In this document: one piece after another, positions 40,383-48,713 of the stretch
Numbering within the stretch: position 1 is the first letter of the stretch
Layout: each line of letters opens with the position of its first letter
Assembly: GCF_012927355.1 (NCBI RefSeq)
Contig: NZ_JABBGK010000001.1
Span: forward strand, 1,110,649 to 1,174,648
Direction of reading: 5' to 3'
Origin: Rhizobium terricola
Lineage (GTDB): Bacteria > Pseudomonadota > Alphaproteobacteria > Rhizobiales > Rhizobiaceae
Length of the DNA stretch: 64,000 bases
Translations under genes and position numbers: made by a program
Notes under the pieces: generated by a model
The model's input: only the letters and a program-made list of their open reading frames with translations
Databases searched by the model: none
What the model was told of the DNA's origin: nothing

Positions 40383-41936
40383 TCACGCCTTGGCCGCGTC
40401 CGGAGCGACGTAGCGCGGATAGACCGGCGACGGCGCCGGGAGCTCCGTTCCGGCCTTGAGACGCCCGGCGGCACCGAGCTTGGCGAACACGCGGTCCTCC
40501 TCGGCCACGGCGACGAGATCGAGGATCTTGGCCGACGATGCGGGCATGATCGGCAGGAAGAGGGTGGCGATCTGGCGCACGACTTCCGCGGTCACGTAGA
40601 GCACCGTGCCCATGCGCGCCTCATCGGTCTTCTTCAGCACCCACGGCGCCTGCGCGGCGAAATAGCGGTCCGCCTCGTTGACGATGTTGATGATCGCGGC
40701 AACTGCCTTGTGGATCTGCTGCTTGCTCATCTCCTCGCGGCAGATGTCGATAGCTTCGTCGGCGATCTTCAGGATGGCTTCGTCTTCCGCGGTCAGCGGA
40801 CCGGGTGTCGGCACCCTGCCCTCGCAGTTCTTGTTGATCATCGACAGCGAACGGCTCGCCAGGTTACCGATACCGTTGGCAAGATCGGCATTGATGCGGG
40901 TCGCGATACCCTCTTCCGAATAGCTGCCGTCATGGCCGAAGGAGACTTCGCGGAGGAAGAAGTAGCGCACCTGGTCGAGGCCGAAATGGTTGACCAGATT
41001 GACCGGGTCGACGACGTTGCCGAGCGACTTCGACATCTTCTCGCCCTTGTTGAGCAGGAAGCCGTGGGCGAAGACGCGCTTGGGCAGCGGCAGCCCAGCC
41101 GACATCAGGAAGGCCGGCCAGTAGACGGCGTGGAAGCGGATGATGTCCTTGCCGATGATGTGGACGTCGGCCGGCCAGTATTTCGCACGCGGGCCGTTCT
41201 GGTCTTCGACATAGCCGGTCGCCGTGATGTAGTTGGTCAGCGCGTCGACCCAGACATACATCACGTGCTTCGGATCATCCGGCACCTTGATGCCCCAGTC
41301 GAAGGTGGTACGCGAGATCGACAGGTCCTTGAGCCCCGACTTGACGAAGGAGATGACCTCGTTGCGGCGCTCGTTCGGACCGATGAAATCGGCCTGGTCC
41401 TCGTAGAGCTTCAGGAGCTTGTCCTCATAGGCCGAAAGCCTGAAGAAGTAGCTTTCCTCTTCGACCCATTCGACCGGCGTGCCCTGCGGCCCGTAGCGAA
41501 CGCCGTCGGCGCGCAGCTCGGTTTCCTCTTCCTGGTAATAGGCCTCGTCGCGGACCGAATACCAGCCGGCATAGCTGTCCTTGTAGATGTCGCCGTTGGC
41601 CGCCATACGGCGCCAGACTTCCTGCACCGTCTGGTGGTGGCGCGGCTCGGTCGTGCGGATGAAATCGTCGTTCGACGAATTGAGCAGCCGGCCCATCTCG
41701 CGGAACTCGTCGGAATTGCGCTTGGCAAGATCCTCGACGGCAATGCCTTCGGCGCGCGCGGTCTGCTGCATCTTCTGGCCATGCTCGTCCGTTCCGGTGA
41801 GGAAGAAGACGTCCTTGCCGTCGAGCCGCTGGAAACGCGCCATGGCGTCGGTCGCGAGCAGTTCGTAGGCGTGGCCGATATGCGGCTTGCCGTTCGGATA
41901 GGCGATGGCTGTGGTGATGTAGTAGGTGTCGTTCAT
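40383..41936 (-). CDS. metG: Methionyl-tRNA synthetase
   Basis: Class I synthetase that charges tRNA-Met. The 517-residue product has the HIGH motif ([14 protein letters not shown]), the KMSKS motif ([12 protein letters not shown]) and [14 protein letters not shown]. It is the short alphaproteobacterial form without the C-terminal dimerisation domain. It lies 143 bp downstream of holB; that gap holds no recognisable gene. Confidence 0.97.
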   Translation of the reverse strand: MNDTYYITTAIAYPNGKPHIGHAYELLATDAMARFQRLDGKDVFFLTGTDEHGQKMQQTARAEGIAVEDLAKRNSDEFREMGRLLNSSNDDFIRTTEPRHHQTVQEVWRRMAANGDIYKDSYAGWYSVRDEAYYQEEETELRADGVRYGPQGTPVEWVEEESYFFRLSAYEDKLLKLYEDQADFIGPNERRNEVISFVKSGLKDLSISRTTFDWGIKVPDDPKHVMYVWVDALTNYITATGYVEDQNGPRAKYWPADVHIIGKDIIRFHAVYWPAFLMSAGLPLPKRVFAHGFLLNKGEKMSKSLGNVVDPVNLVNHFGLDQVRYFFLREVSFGHDGSYSEEGIATRINADLANGIGNLASRSLSMINKNCEGRVPTPGPLTAEDEAILKIADEAIDICREEMSKQQIHKAVAAIINIVNEADRYFAAQAPWVLKKTDEARMGTVLYVTAEVVRQIATLFLPIMPASSAKILDLVAVAEEDRVFAKLGAAGRLKAGTELPAPSPVYPRYVAPDAAKA

Positions 41937-42079
41937 GGTCGGTCTTATGATCCGCGTCGATTGCGCATTTATGAAGTTCTGCCGCTCTTAGAGCATTCTT
42001 GCGTCTTTAGAAACAGCCGTTTTCTCGAAGCCTGCCTTGCACCCCGCGGATGGCGAAGACCGCCTCGAGATCCGACATG

Positions 42080-43105
42080 CTATGCCGTGACAGCGGTCAG
42101 GATGTCGAGGATCGTCTGCTTGCGGTCGAGATTGTAGGCGGCAGCCACCGCGAGCTGCTCGGTGATCGACGAGGAAAGCCGAGCATAGTGATCGGCGGCG
42201 CGGAGATTACCCGAAAGTGCGGCCGTCCGGGCCTGCTCCATCAGGAACTCGGCCAGATGCTCGGTGAAGAAGCCGAAGGCGACGTCGCTATCCTTGGCGC
42301 TCAACGCGTCGGCGAGCTTGTACATCGTCTTGCGCGCGGCAGGCCCGCTCTCGCCGAGCAGCTTGCCGAAGGCCTCGATGATGTCGGCGCCGCCGTAGTT
42401 CGCGAGTTTCAGCGCCTGCGCGACGCTGCCCTTCGAGAGAGACAGGATCGTTTCGGCCTGGGCCTCGGCAATCGAGAGGCCAAGCTGCGCCAGCGCTTGG
42501 CGCATTGCGTCGTCGGACAGCGCCGAAAGCTTCAGCGGCAGGCAACGCGAGCGAATGGTCGGCAGCAGCTTGCCGGGTGCATGCGAGAGCACCAGGAACA
42601 TAGCGCGCTTCGGCGGTTCCTCGAGGATCTTGAGGATGGCATTCGCCGCGTTGCGGTTGAGGTCGTCGGCCGGGTCGATGATGACGATGCGCCAGTTTCC
42701 AGTGCCCGAGGTCTGCGAGAAGAAGTGGCCGGCGCGGCGGACCTCGTCGATGGTGATCGCGGTGCGCACCTTTCCGGTCTTTTCGTCGACCGGCCGGGAC
42801 AGGTAGAGCAGGTTGTGACTGGCCCCGGAGGCGATCTGACGGCTGACGGCCGACGCCGGGTCGGGATCGGCGATGAAATCCGGGGCCGTCGCCGGATCCG
42901 GGTGCGAAAGCACGTGATTGGCGAAGCGGAAGGCAAGCGTCGCCTTGCCGATCCCTTCGGGTCCTTCGATCAGGACCGCGTGATGCCCCTTGCCGGACCG
43001 ATAGGTGCGGGCGAGAAAATCCTCGGCCGCCCCGTGTCCGAAAAGGCGTGTGTTCAAGGCAGGCGCGATCGCGCCGTCCAGCACTCCGTGTCGCTCGTCG
43101 CTCAT
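42080..43105 (-). CDS. holB: DNA polymerase III subunit delta prime
   Basis: Part of the clamp loader. The 341-residue AAA+ protein shows a P-loop (EGPEGIGKATLAFRFA), IIDPADDLNRNAANAILKILEEPP (sensor and SRC-like region) and LPTIRSRCLPL. It overlaps the tmk stop by four bases (ATGA), the usual alphaproteobacterial tmk-holB coupling. Confidence 0.94.
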   Translation of the reverse strand: MSDERHGVLDGAIAPALNTRLFGHGAAEDFLARTYRSGKGHHAVLIEGPEGIGKATLAFRFANHVLSHPDPATAPDFIADPDPASAVSRQIASGASHNLLYLSRPVDEKTGKVRTAITIDEVRRAGHFFSQTSGTGNWRIVIIDPADDLNRNAANAILKILEEPPKRAMFLVLSHAPGKLLPTIRSRCLPLKLSALSDDAMRQALAQLGLSIAEAQAETILSLSKGSVAQALKLANYGGADIIEAFGKLLGESGPAARKTMYKLADALSAKDSDVAFGFFTEHLAEFLMEQARTAALSGNLRAADHYARLSSSITEQLAVAAAYNLDRKQTILDILTAVTA

Positions 43106-43797
43106 TCCACGCCGACCGCTTTGGGGATGCCCACCGTCTTCCGGCCGGCGATCACCGGCAGGACCGCGTCGAGGATGTCGTCGGCGATCTCGCCGACCGA
43201 TCGGCGCGCGTCGATTACGTGGCAGCGCTTCGGGTCGGCAGAGGCGATATCGAGAAAGGCCTGCCGACGCTTCTCGTGGGTATCGAGCTCTTCCTTCTCG
43301 AAGCGGTCCGGAGCGCCCTGCCCGTTCGCTTCCGCGCTCAACCGACCACGGGCGCGCTCTAACCCGAGCGTCGCGGGAAGGTCGAGGATCAGGGTCAGGT
43401 CCGGCACGACGCCGTTGACCGCCACGCGCTCCAGCGCATCGATGAATTCCGGTTCGAGATTGCCAGTTGCGCCCTGGTAGACGCGCGAGGAATCCATGAA
43501 GCGGTCGCAGAGCACGACGAAGCCCTTGGTGAGCGCCGGGCGAATCACGTTCTCAACATGATCGTTGCGGGCGGCGGCAAACAGGATGGCCTCCATGCGG
43601 ATACCATAGTCCTCGGCCGCACCGGAAAGCAGGACATGGCGCAGCGCCTCGGCACCCGCCGAACCGCCCGGCTCGCGGGTGGTGATCACGTCGAGGCCCT
43701 GGCGGCGCAGGCTGTCGGCGAGACGGCGAATCTGGGTGGACTTGCCTGCCCCCTCGCCTCCCTCGAAAGTCACGAACATTCCCGCACCCGTCGACAC
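43102..43797 (-). CDS. tmk: Thymidylate kinase
   Basis: Phosphorylates dTMP to dTDP. The 231-residue product has the P-loop FEGGEGAGKSTQIRRLADSL, the DR motif in LCDRFMDSSRVYQGA and the LID region RLSAEANGQGAPDRFE. It is 87 bp downstream of the dacA-like gene and probably in the same transcript. Confidence 0.96.
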   Translation of the reverse strand: MSTGAGMFVTFEGGEGAGKSTQIRRLADSLRRQGLDVITTREPGGSAGAEALRHVLLSGAAEDYGIRMEAILFAAARNDHVENVIRPALTKGFVVLCDRFMDSSRVYQGATGNLEPEFIDALERVAVNGVVPDLTLILDLPATLGLERARGRLSAEANGQGAPDRFEKEELDTHEKRRQAFLDIASADPKRCHVIDARRSVGEIADDILDAVLPVIAGRKTVGIPKAVGVE

Positions 43798-43884
43798 CCT
43801 GGTCTTCCCGCCTTCTCGACTGTACCCACGTCTTTCGACCTGTTTAACCTATTCACCGCGCCTGCGAAACCGCTATCGGGGTGT

Positions 43885-45048
43885 TCACAGCCAGAAGAAC
43901 AGCAGTTCGAACAGGGCGTCGCCCGCTTTCTGGCTCAGCGTGCCCGCGCCGACCGGCGCGGCACTCTTCAGCCTGACCTCGCGCAGCAGCCGGTCCCCCG
44001 ACGAGACCTGCAGGACGCCAATGTCTGAGTCGGCAGCGACCGGTGCCCGCAGCGGCCAGCGATAGACGATGCGCGCCTGGATCCTGTCGGGATTATCGAT
44101 CGGAACGAAGATGTCGACGGGCCCAGCCGCGACGAGATCGACCTTAGCGGCATCACCGCCGTAGACGCTGGCTGCGCCGATCGCCTGGCCGGCATCATAA
44201 AGGTGCCGCATCTCGAAGGCGCTGAAACCCCAGTCGAGAAGCCGCACCGCCTCCTCGGCCCGCTCCTTGTCCGACGGCAGACCGCTGACCGCGAGAAACA
44301 GCCGACGGCCGTCGCGCTCCGCCGAGGTGACGAGCGAAAAGCCGCTCTCCTCTGCAAAGCCGGACCCAAGGCCATCGACACCGGCGCTGCGGCCGAGCAT
44401 CGGATTGCGGTTGCGCTGGGCAATCTTGTTCCATTCGAACTCGGGAATGGCGAAAAGCCGGTAGAAGTCCGGATAGGTCGACTGAATATGCCGGGCGAGT
44501 GCAATCATGTCGGCGAGTGTCGTCCTGTTGCCGGGATCGGGGAGCCCCGTCGGATTGGCAAAGGCACTTCCGCGAAGTCCGAGCGCCCTGGCACGGTCGT
44601 TCATGCGGGCGGCAAACTTTGCCTCGCTGCCATCCATGCCCTCGGCGAGGATGATGCAGCTGTCATTGGCCATCTGCACCGCGATCCCCTTGACCAGGTC
44701 CTCAACGCGGATCTCGGAATTCAGGGCAGCGAACATGGTCGCGGTGCGCGACGGGGCGCCACCGGTCCGCCAGGCGTGCTCGCTGACGCGATAGACGGTG
44801 TCCAGGCTGACTTCCTGCCGTTTCAAGGCGTCGAAGACGATTTCCAGCGTCATCAGCTTGGCAAGCGAGGCCGGTGGAAAGGGCTTGTCCTCGCCCTTGG
44901 CGAGCAGGACCGTGCCGGTCGAGGCTTCGATCAGCAGGACCTGCGGCGCCTTCGTCTCGAAAAGGCCGGAAGGCGCCTTCTGGGCGAAGGCAGGAAGGGA
45001 AAAGAAGACGGAGAGGAACAGGACGGCAAGGGCAAGGCTATGTCGCAT
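43885..45048 (-). CDS. D-alanyl-D-alanine carboxypeptidase homologue with altered active-site motifs
   Basis: A 387-residue exported protein of the PBP5/6 (S11) family with a signal peptide (residues 1-22, ending PAFA). The first motif is intact (SLAK in PPASLAKLMTLEIV). The second, SxN in the family, reads MAN (VQMANDSCIILAEG), and the third, KTG, reads GSG (GVDGLGSGFAEESGF). The C-terminal PBP5 domain and a terminal hydrophobic helix (ALFELLFFWL) are present. It may be a non-catalytic or altered homologue, or use a different residue set. It follows rlpA after 64 bp. Confidence 0.88.
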   Translation of the reverse strand: MRHSLALAVLFLSVFFSLPAFAQKAPSGLFETKAPQVLLIEASTGTVLLAKGEDKPFPPASLAKLMTLEIVFDALKRQEVSLDTVYRVSEHAWRTGGAPSRTATMFAALNSEIRVEDLVKGIAVQMANDSCIILAEGMDGSEAKFAARMNDRARALGLRGSAFANPTGLPDPGNRTTLADMIALARHIQSTYPDFYRLFAIPEFEWNKIAQRNRNPMLGRSAGVDGLGSGFAEESGFSLVTSAERDGRRLFLAVSGLPSDKERAEEAVRLLDWGFSAFEMRHLYDAGQAIGAASVYGGDAAKVDLVAAGPVDIFVPIDNPDRIQARIVYRWPLRAPVAADSDIGVLQVSSGDRLLREVRLKSAAPVGAGTLSQKAGDALFELLFFWL

Positions 45049-45112
45049 GGTCTATTTCGGTTCCTCGCCGCGTGACCGGCTGCCGCCGCGGGCGGATCGA
45101 TCGTCCGGAATA

Positions 45113-46162
45113 CTATCGGCGCGCGGACAGCTTGGTGGCACCGCGCGCGACCGAGGACAGAATCGACGCCTCCGTCAGGCCGTCATTGCGCACCATAATC
45201 GCATCAAAGGCAAGCGTGGCGGGAGCCTCGACCGGCTCTGCCGAAAAAGCAGAGACCGCGCTGCCGGCCGGAACGCGCAGATAGTGACCGTCGAGCGGGC
45301 GCTCGGTCGGCCAGGGGCCGAATTCCGGCAGGATCACCATGCCGTCGAAAGCGGCGACGGCAGTCGCAGCAACACCGTTGTCGGCCGAGGGATAGGCAGC
45401 GGAAGGCGTCGGACCGGCAAGGCTCGTCATCGTCGCCGGCGCATAATCTGGCGAAGCCGGCAGGCTCTTGTTGTCGGCGGAAGCCACCATCACGCCGGAT
45501 GCGATCTGGCCGCCCGGATCGACGATCGGCGAACGGTCGCCCTTGCGGATGTAAGACGCCATCAGATACGGCATGTCGTGGCCGTCCATCCGGGCGGGAC
45601 CGACATATTGCACGCGGACCTTGCCGGTGCCGCTGTGGGCCATGTCAAGCATGTCGGCGGTCTTGTTGGAAAGGTCGATGATGCGATCGGAATGGAACGG
45701 GCCGCGGTCGTTGACGCGAACGATGACCGAGCTGCCATTGGTCAGGTTTGTCACACGCGCATAGCTCGGCAGCGGCAAGGTCGGGTGGGCGGCGGAGAGG
45801 TAGTGCTGGTCGTAGAGTTCGCCATTGGCGGTCTGCCGACCATGGAAGGCCGAACCGTACCAGGAGGCGACGCCGACCTTGTCATAGTCCGGATTGTCCT
45901 TCGGGACGTAGACCTTGCCCTTCACGGTATAGGGCTTGCCGACCATGTAGCGGCCGCCGCCCTTCGGCACGGGACCGCTCGCCACCAGCCGCGGGCTCGC
46001 CTTCACACCGTATTCGGATTCGGCAAAATATTCCTTGGAACGCTTCTTCTTTTCCGGTTTGCCGCCGGTCGTCGCGCAGGATCCCAGGCTCGCGCACAAA
46101 ATCGTCAATGCGAGCCACTTGGCTCCGTTGATCAGAGTGCTGCCGCCTGCCTTGAAAATCAT
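45113..46162 (-). CDS. rlpA: RlpA-like septal ring lytic transglycosylase family lipoprotein
   Basis: A 349-residue protein with a lipoprotein-like signal (LTILCASLGSC, lipobox LGSC). The double-psi beta-barrel domain is complete: VGVASWYGSAFHGRQTANGE and VRVNDRGPFHSDRIIDLS contain the catalytic Glu and Asp regions. The C-terminal 150 residues are Ala/Pro-rich with no SPOR domain visible, unlike Pseudomonas RlpA. The ATG at 46162 follows GTGGGACTT. It heads the leftward run into the dacA-like gene, pointing to cell-wall work at division. Confidence 0.88.
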   Translation of the reverse strand: MIFKAGGSTLINGAKWLALTILCASLGSCATTGGKPEKKKRSKEYFAESEYGVKASPRLVASGPVPKGGGRYMVGKPYTVKGKVYVPKDNPDYDKVGVASWYGSAFHGRQTANGELYDQHYLSAAHPTLPLPSYARVTNLTNGSSVIVRVNDRGPFHSDRIIDLSNKTADMLDMAHSGTGKVRVQYVGPARMDGHDMPYLMASYIRKGDRSPIVDPGGQIASGVMVASADNKSLPASPDYAPATMTSLAGPTPSAAYPSADNGVAATAVAAFDGMVILPEFGPWPTERPLDGHYLRVPAGSAVSAFSAEPVEAPATLAFDAIMVRNDGLTEASILSSVARGATKLSARR

Positions 46163-46487
46163 AAGTCCCACTGCCGATGCTGTCGGTCACGGCTCCCCTG
46201 CCGTCGCCGGTCTAGCCCATGGCCCGACCAACCAACCGTCCTGTTACGAAGCAACAACGCGGTCACAACATGGCAGAATTGCGAACATTTGCCTCAAACT
46301 ATCTGTGTTAGCTCGAAACATGGTTAACGAACAACTAAAGCCCAAAGAACGTCCGGGCCTTCAACTTGAGGCGCGAAACAAGGCAAGCACCACCAACTCG
46401 CGAGGCGGATCCAGCCACCTGCCCATTGCTCGACCAAACGAAATGCGTCTTGCAAAGCGCCGGCGCATTGCGCATAAGGCGGACAGC
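46163..46487. other. 325-bp region upstream of rlpA and of the split tRNA-Ser
   Basis: No gene seen. It must hold the rlpA promoter on the minus strand and, at its right edge, the native promoter of the tRNA-Ser gene (46450-46478). An open plus-strand frame crosses it but has no coding character. Confidence 0.5.
46450..46478 (+). promoter_or_regulatory. Native tRNA-Ser promoter, now in front of a truncated tRNA
   Basis: TTGCAA and CATAAG with a 17-base spacer, ending nine bases before the first base of the tRNA 5' half (46488). The same -35/17/-10/9 geometry is found in front of the intact tRNA at the other end of the element. Confidence 0.65.
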
Positions 46488-46526
46488 GGAAGAGTGTCCG
46501 AGCGGTTTAAGGAACCGGTCTTGAAA
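46488..46526 (+). repeat. attL: 5' half of tRNA-Ser, 39-bp direct repeat copy 1
   Basis: Identical over 39 bases to 61774-61812, running from the tRNA 5' end through the anticodon loop (ends TTGAAA). After it the sequence diverges (TTCGG against ACCGG), so it is only a tRNA fragment and cannot fold beyond the anticodon stem. Confidence 0.93.
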
Positions 46527-46632
46527 TTCGGTTGCAACCGTCTCGGTTGGTGCTATCCCCTCCCCTGTTTCCCCTATTTTTCAGGCGCTTTCGATAACCG
46601 TATTCGGTCGCGTCACTCTTCGTTTCGGAACG

Positions 46633-46663
46633 TGCTACCGAGTAGGGTTGCAGAATGGTAGCA
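46633..46663. repeat. Inverted repeat TGCTACC / GGTAGCA near the left end, possible integrase arm site
   Basis: TGCTACC (46633-46639) and GGTAGCA (46657-46663) form an inverted pair. The same words occur near the right end as TGCTAC (61672) and GGTAGCA (61700). Short repeated words at both ends of an integrated element fit arm-type binding sites of a tyrosine integrase, by inference only. Confidence 0.4.
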
Positions 46664-46803
46664 AGCCGTTCCCCTGCCGTTCTCACCCATCCGTGACCTT
46701 GATTTTCAACAGGCCAGAATTGTGATACGGTGCCTGACGACCATGGGTTGCCTTTTCAGCACGGCTCACTGGGAACCGAACAACGAGTGAGGAGAACTGA
46801 AAA

Positions 46804-47400
46804 ATGATCAGGTCAGTTGCTATGGTGTCGCTTCTCCTGCTTGCTAATTCAGCAGATGCGGCAAGTGTCTCCGAAAATGCGTTCATGGAGATCACTCGCG
46901 AAGGTGCCCCCAAACTTTACAAGCAATGGGGAAAAGACGGCTTCGCAAGGATAAATCAGGCGCTCAAGAGGGCTGTGGAGATCACAGCAACCTCAGGTGA
47001 GTGCGACAACGTTTTCCTGAGCGGATATTCTTTCGACCAGAGCGTTCCGAAAGACACCATTGTCGTGTTCGCCGATTGCAACAATGGAAAGCGTTTCTTC
47101 TACACTGAAGAAGAGACGAAGAGCGTTTCCGCCGCGCCTGAATCGCTCCAGGGGGCGCTGGAAAAGATTACTAATTCCGACGCAGTCAGCGCGTGCGAAG
47201 CTCTCGCGAGAAAATCCGCCAAGCTTCCATCAACTGTCGTCCCGTCATACTTTGGTGCGAACGTCACCAGAGGGCAGATGGGAATCAGCGTCGCACTTCC
47301 ATTCGAAGCGAAGAGCGCTCTTGGCGCAATGCTCCCATATGTGGCTCATTGCTCAATCACCGACAAAGAACCAACGCTGATCTCGATAAAAGAAAGATAG
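46804..47400 (+). CDS. Exported protein of unknown function at the element's left end
   Basis: A 198-residue protein with a signal peptide (residues 1-19, ending ANSADA) and a ribosome site GAGGAGAAC. The mature part has four cysteines (SGECDN, ADCNNG, SACEAL, AHCSIT) likely to pair in the periplasm. No family recognised. It is rightward, convergent with the late operon, and visibly more A/T-rich than the chromosome; this is the usual position and look of a lysogenic-conversion gene. Confidence 0.75.
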   Translation: MIRSVAMVSLLLLANSADAASVSENAFMEITREGAPKLYKQWGKDGFARINQALKRAVEITATSGECDNVFLSGYSFDQSVPKDTIVVFADCNNGKRFFYTEEETKSVSAAPESLQGALEKITNSDAVSACEALARKSAKLPSTVVPSYFGANVTRGQMGISVALPFEAKSALGAMLPYVAHCSITDKEPTLISIKER

Positions 47401-47442
47401 AGTAGCTGGCCTAAGCAGATGTGGCGCGTTAACGCCGGGGTT

Positions 47443-47877
47443 TCAGCCGGATTGACGCGGCTGCTTTGCGGCCTTCATGAAGCGAGCCGCTTGCTTGCGT
47501 GTAATGCCGCTTTCCTTGTCAATCCAAGGGCCGAAGTGGCCATGAGGAAGCTGCGCTTTGACTTGCAGCAGCTTTCGCCCGATCATGATCTGTCTTTCCT
47601 CGGAAACCCGCTCCCTGGGACGCGGTAGCCAGCTTGCCGGTTCTTCCCGCCTCTCAGGTGCCGGCGGCGCGGTCAATCGATTGTGAGCGTCCCATGCGGC
47701 CTTTTGCTGATCGGGCGTGAGCTGCCGGAACTGGCGAAGGGTCATGCCCAGACCGAAAGCCATGGGAGCGATCGAGCGGTTCGGTCCGCGGAGACTGGCC
47801 AAGCGCGCCGACTGCCAGTCATTGAGGTGGCGCATGATGCCGACGCCTTCGACCTCGATCTCCTTCAACATGGTCAC
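47443..47877 (-). CDS. Phage protein with DUF3102-like C-terminal part
   Basis: A 144-residue protein. The C-terminal half (GRKLLQVKAQLPHGHFGPWID then GITRKQAARFMKAAK) resembles DUF3102, found in phage and mobile-element proteins. The N-terminal part (MAFGLGMTLRQFRQLTPDQQKAAWDAH) is seen in small phage proteins near the tail genes. It overlaps the preceding gene by four bases and is the last gene of the leftward late operon. Confidence 0.7.
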   Translation of the reverse strand: MTMLKEIEVEGVGIMRHLNDWQSARLASLRGPNRSIAPMAFGLGMTLRQFRQLTPDQQKAAWDAHNRLTAPPAPERREEPASWLPRPRERVSEERQIMIGRKLLQVKAQLPHGHFGPWIDKESGITRKQAARFMKAAKQPRQSG

Positions 47878-48338
47878 TCCTCGATTTTGAACGAGACGGC
47901 CCCCAGAAGCTCGCCGGAATGGATCAACGGTTTCGAGCTACCTTTCTGCCGGATTGTCGACGGCGCGTTCGGAGGGCTCTGCAGGGACGCGATTTCAGCC
48001 TGGATATCGCCTTGTGCTTTGATGCCGAGCTTTGAGAGGACCCGGCGCATGACTTGACCCGGATCTTTGCCGGCTGCCGCGGCGCGGATGATCTCTTTCG
48101 CGCCCTGGATCATGCCGGCGCGATAGCTCGCCCGGTTATCGCGCATGGCGTTTTGCATGAAAGGGCGCTCAGGGATCGTAGACGTCCCGAAGTTGTTGAA
48201 CGTCGCGCGATTGATCACGTCGCTGTCTGCCTCGCCTGCAGGAAACCCGACCTTCACACGAGCCGGGCGCTTCGGAATGGACCGAATGCCAGCGACACCC
48301 TTGCCGACTACTTTGGTGCGCTTGATGCGTACGATCAT
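47874..48338 (-). CDS. Phage virion-morphogenesis-like protein (gp10 type)
   Basis: A 154-residue protein whose layout fits HK97-gp10-like head-tail or tail-completion proteins: a start KVGFPAGEADSDVINRATFNNFGT, then IPERPFMQNAMRDNRA and the end KPLIHSGELLGAVSFKIEE. The family call rests on these blocks only. It lies 12 bp after the plug-like gene and overlaps the next gene by four bases. Confidence 0.65.
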   Translation of the reverse strand: MIVRIKRTKVVGKGVAGIRSIPKRPARVKVGFPAGEADSDVINRATFNNFGTSTIPERPFMQNAMRDNRASYRAGMIQGAKEIIRAAAAGKDPGQVMRRVLSKLGIKAQGDIQAEIASLQSPPNAPSTIRQKGSSKPLIHSGELLGAVSFKIEE

Positions 48339-48350
48339 TGAGATCCCCGA

Positions 48351-48713
48351 TCATTTGTAATGGAAGTCATACAGCCCATATTCCTTCGCCTCCTCCTCGT
48401 TCAGGTGGTAGATCCGGAACTCGCCAAGTGGGAGGGCATCCCGATCAGGCTCGGCGCCCTTCGTGACCGCTGCGGCGACGAGGTAGCCTATTTCGAAGTT
48501 GAACCGTTCGCGAATGTGACGGCGGAACGTTCGCAGCAGATCTACTCCCCCGACAATCCTTCGCCCGTGCAAGATCGGCTGATCGTCGATCGACATGTCG
48601 AAGCTCCAACGATCAGACGTGACGTTGTAGCGAAATCGAAACGTCACGCGCCGGCCGTTGATGATCGTCCCGAACTGCTGGTCGGCATGATCGCGGATCT
48701 CGATACGGTTCAT
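48351..48713 (-). CDS. Phage baseplate-plug-like protein (DUF6983)
   Basis: A 120-residue beta-rich protein beginning MNRIEIRDHADQQFGTIINGRR, with WSFDMSIDDQPILHGRRIV in the middle. This pattern fits the DUF6983 group, to which the plug protein of cyanophage Pam3 baseplates belongs; those genes lie directly after the tape measure, as here. It shares one base with the tape-measure stop (TGATG). Confidence 0.65.
   Translation of the reverse strand: MNRIEIRDHADQQFGTIINGRRVTFRFRYNVTSDRWSFDMSIDDQPILHGRRIVGGVDLLRTFRRHIRERFNFEIGYLVAAAVTKGAEPDRDALPLGEFRIYHLNEEEAKEYGLYDFHYK

Noticed and set aside
46488..46575. A second complete tRNA-Ser at the left end
   Set aside because: Only the first 39 bases match; the 3' strand of the anticodon stem, the T arm and acceptor 3' strand are missing.
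46035..46661. Plus-strand open frame across the rlpA upstream region and the left repeat
   Set aside because: It runs through rlpA antisense, the tRNA promoter and attL, and the protein has no coherent character.
47426..47435. Palindrome GCGTTAACGC near the end of the late operon
   Set aside because: Only 10 bp, no T-tail; too short to support a terminator or operator call.
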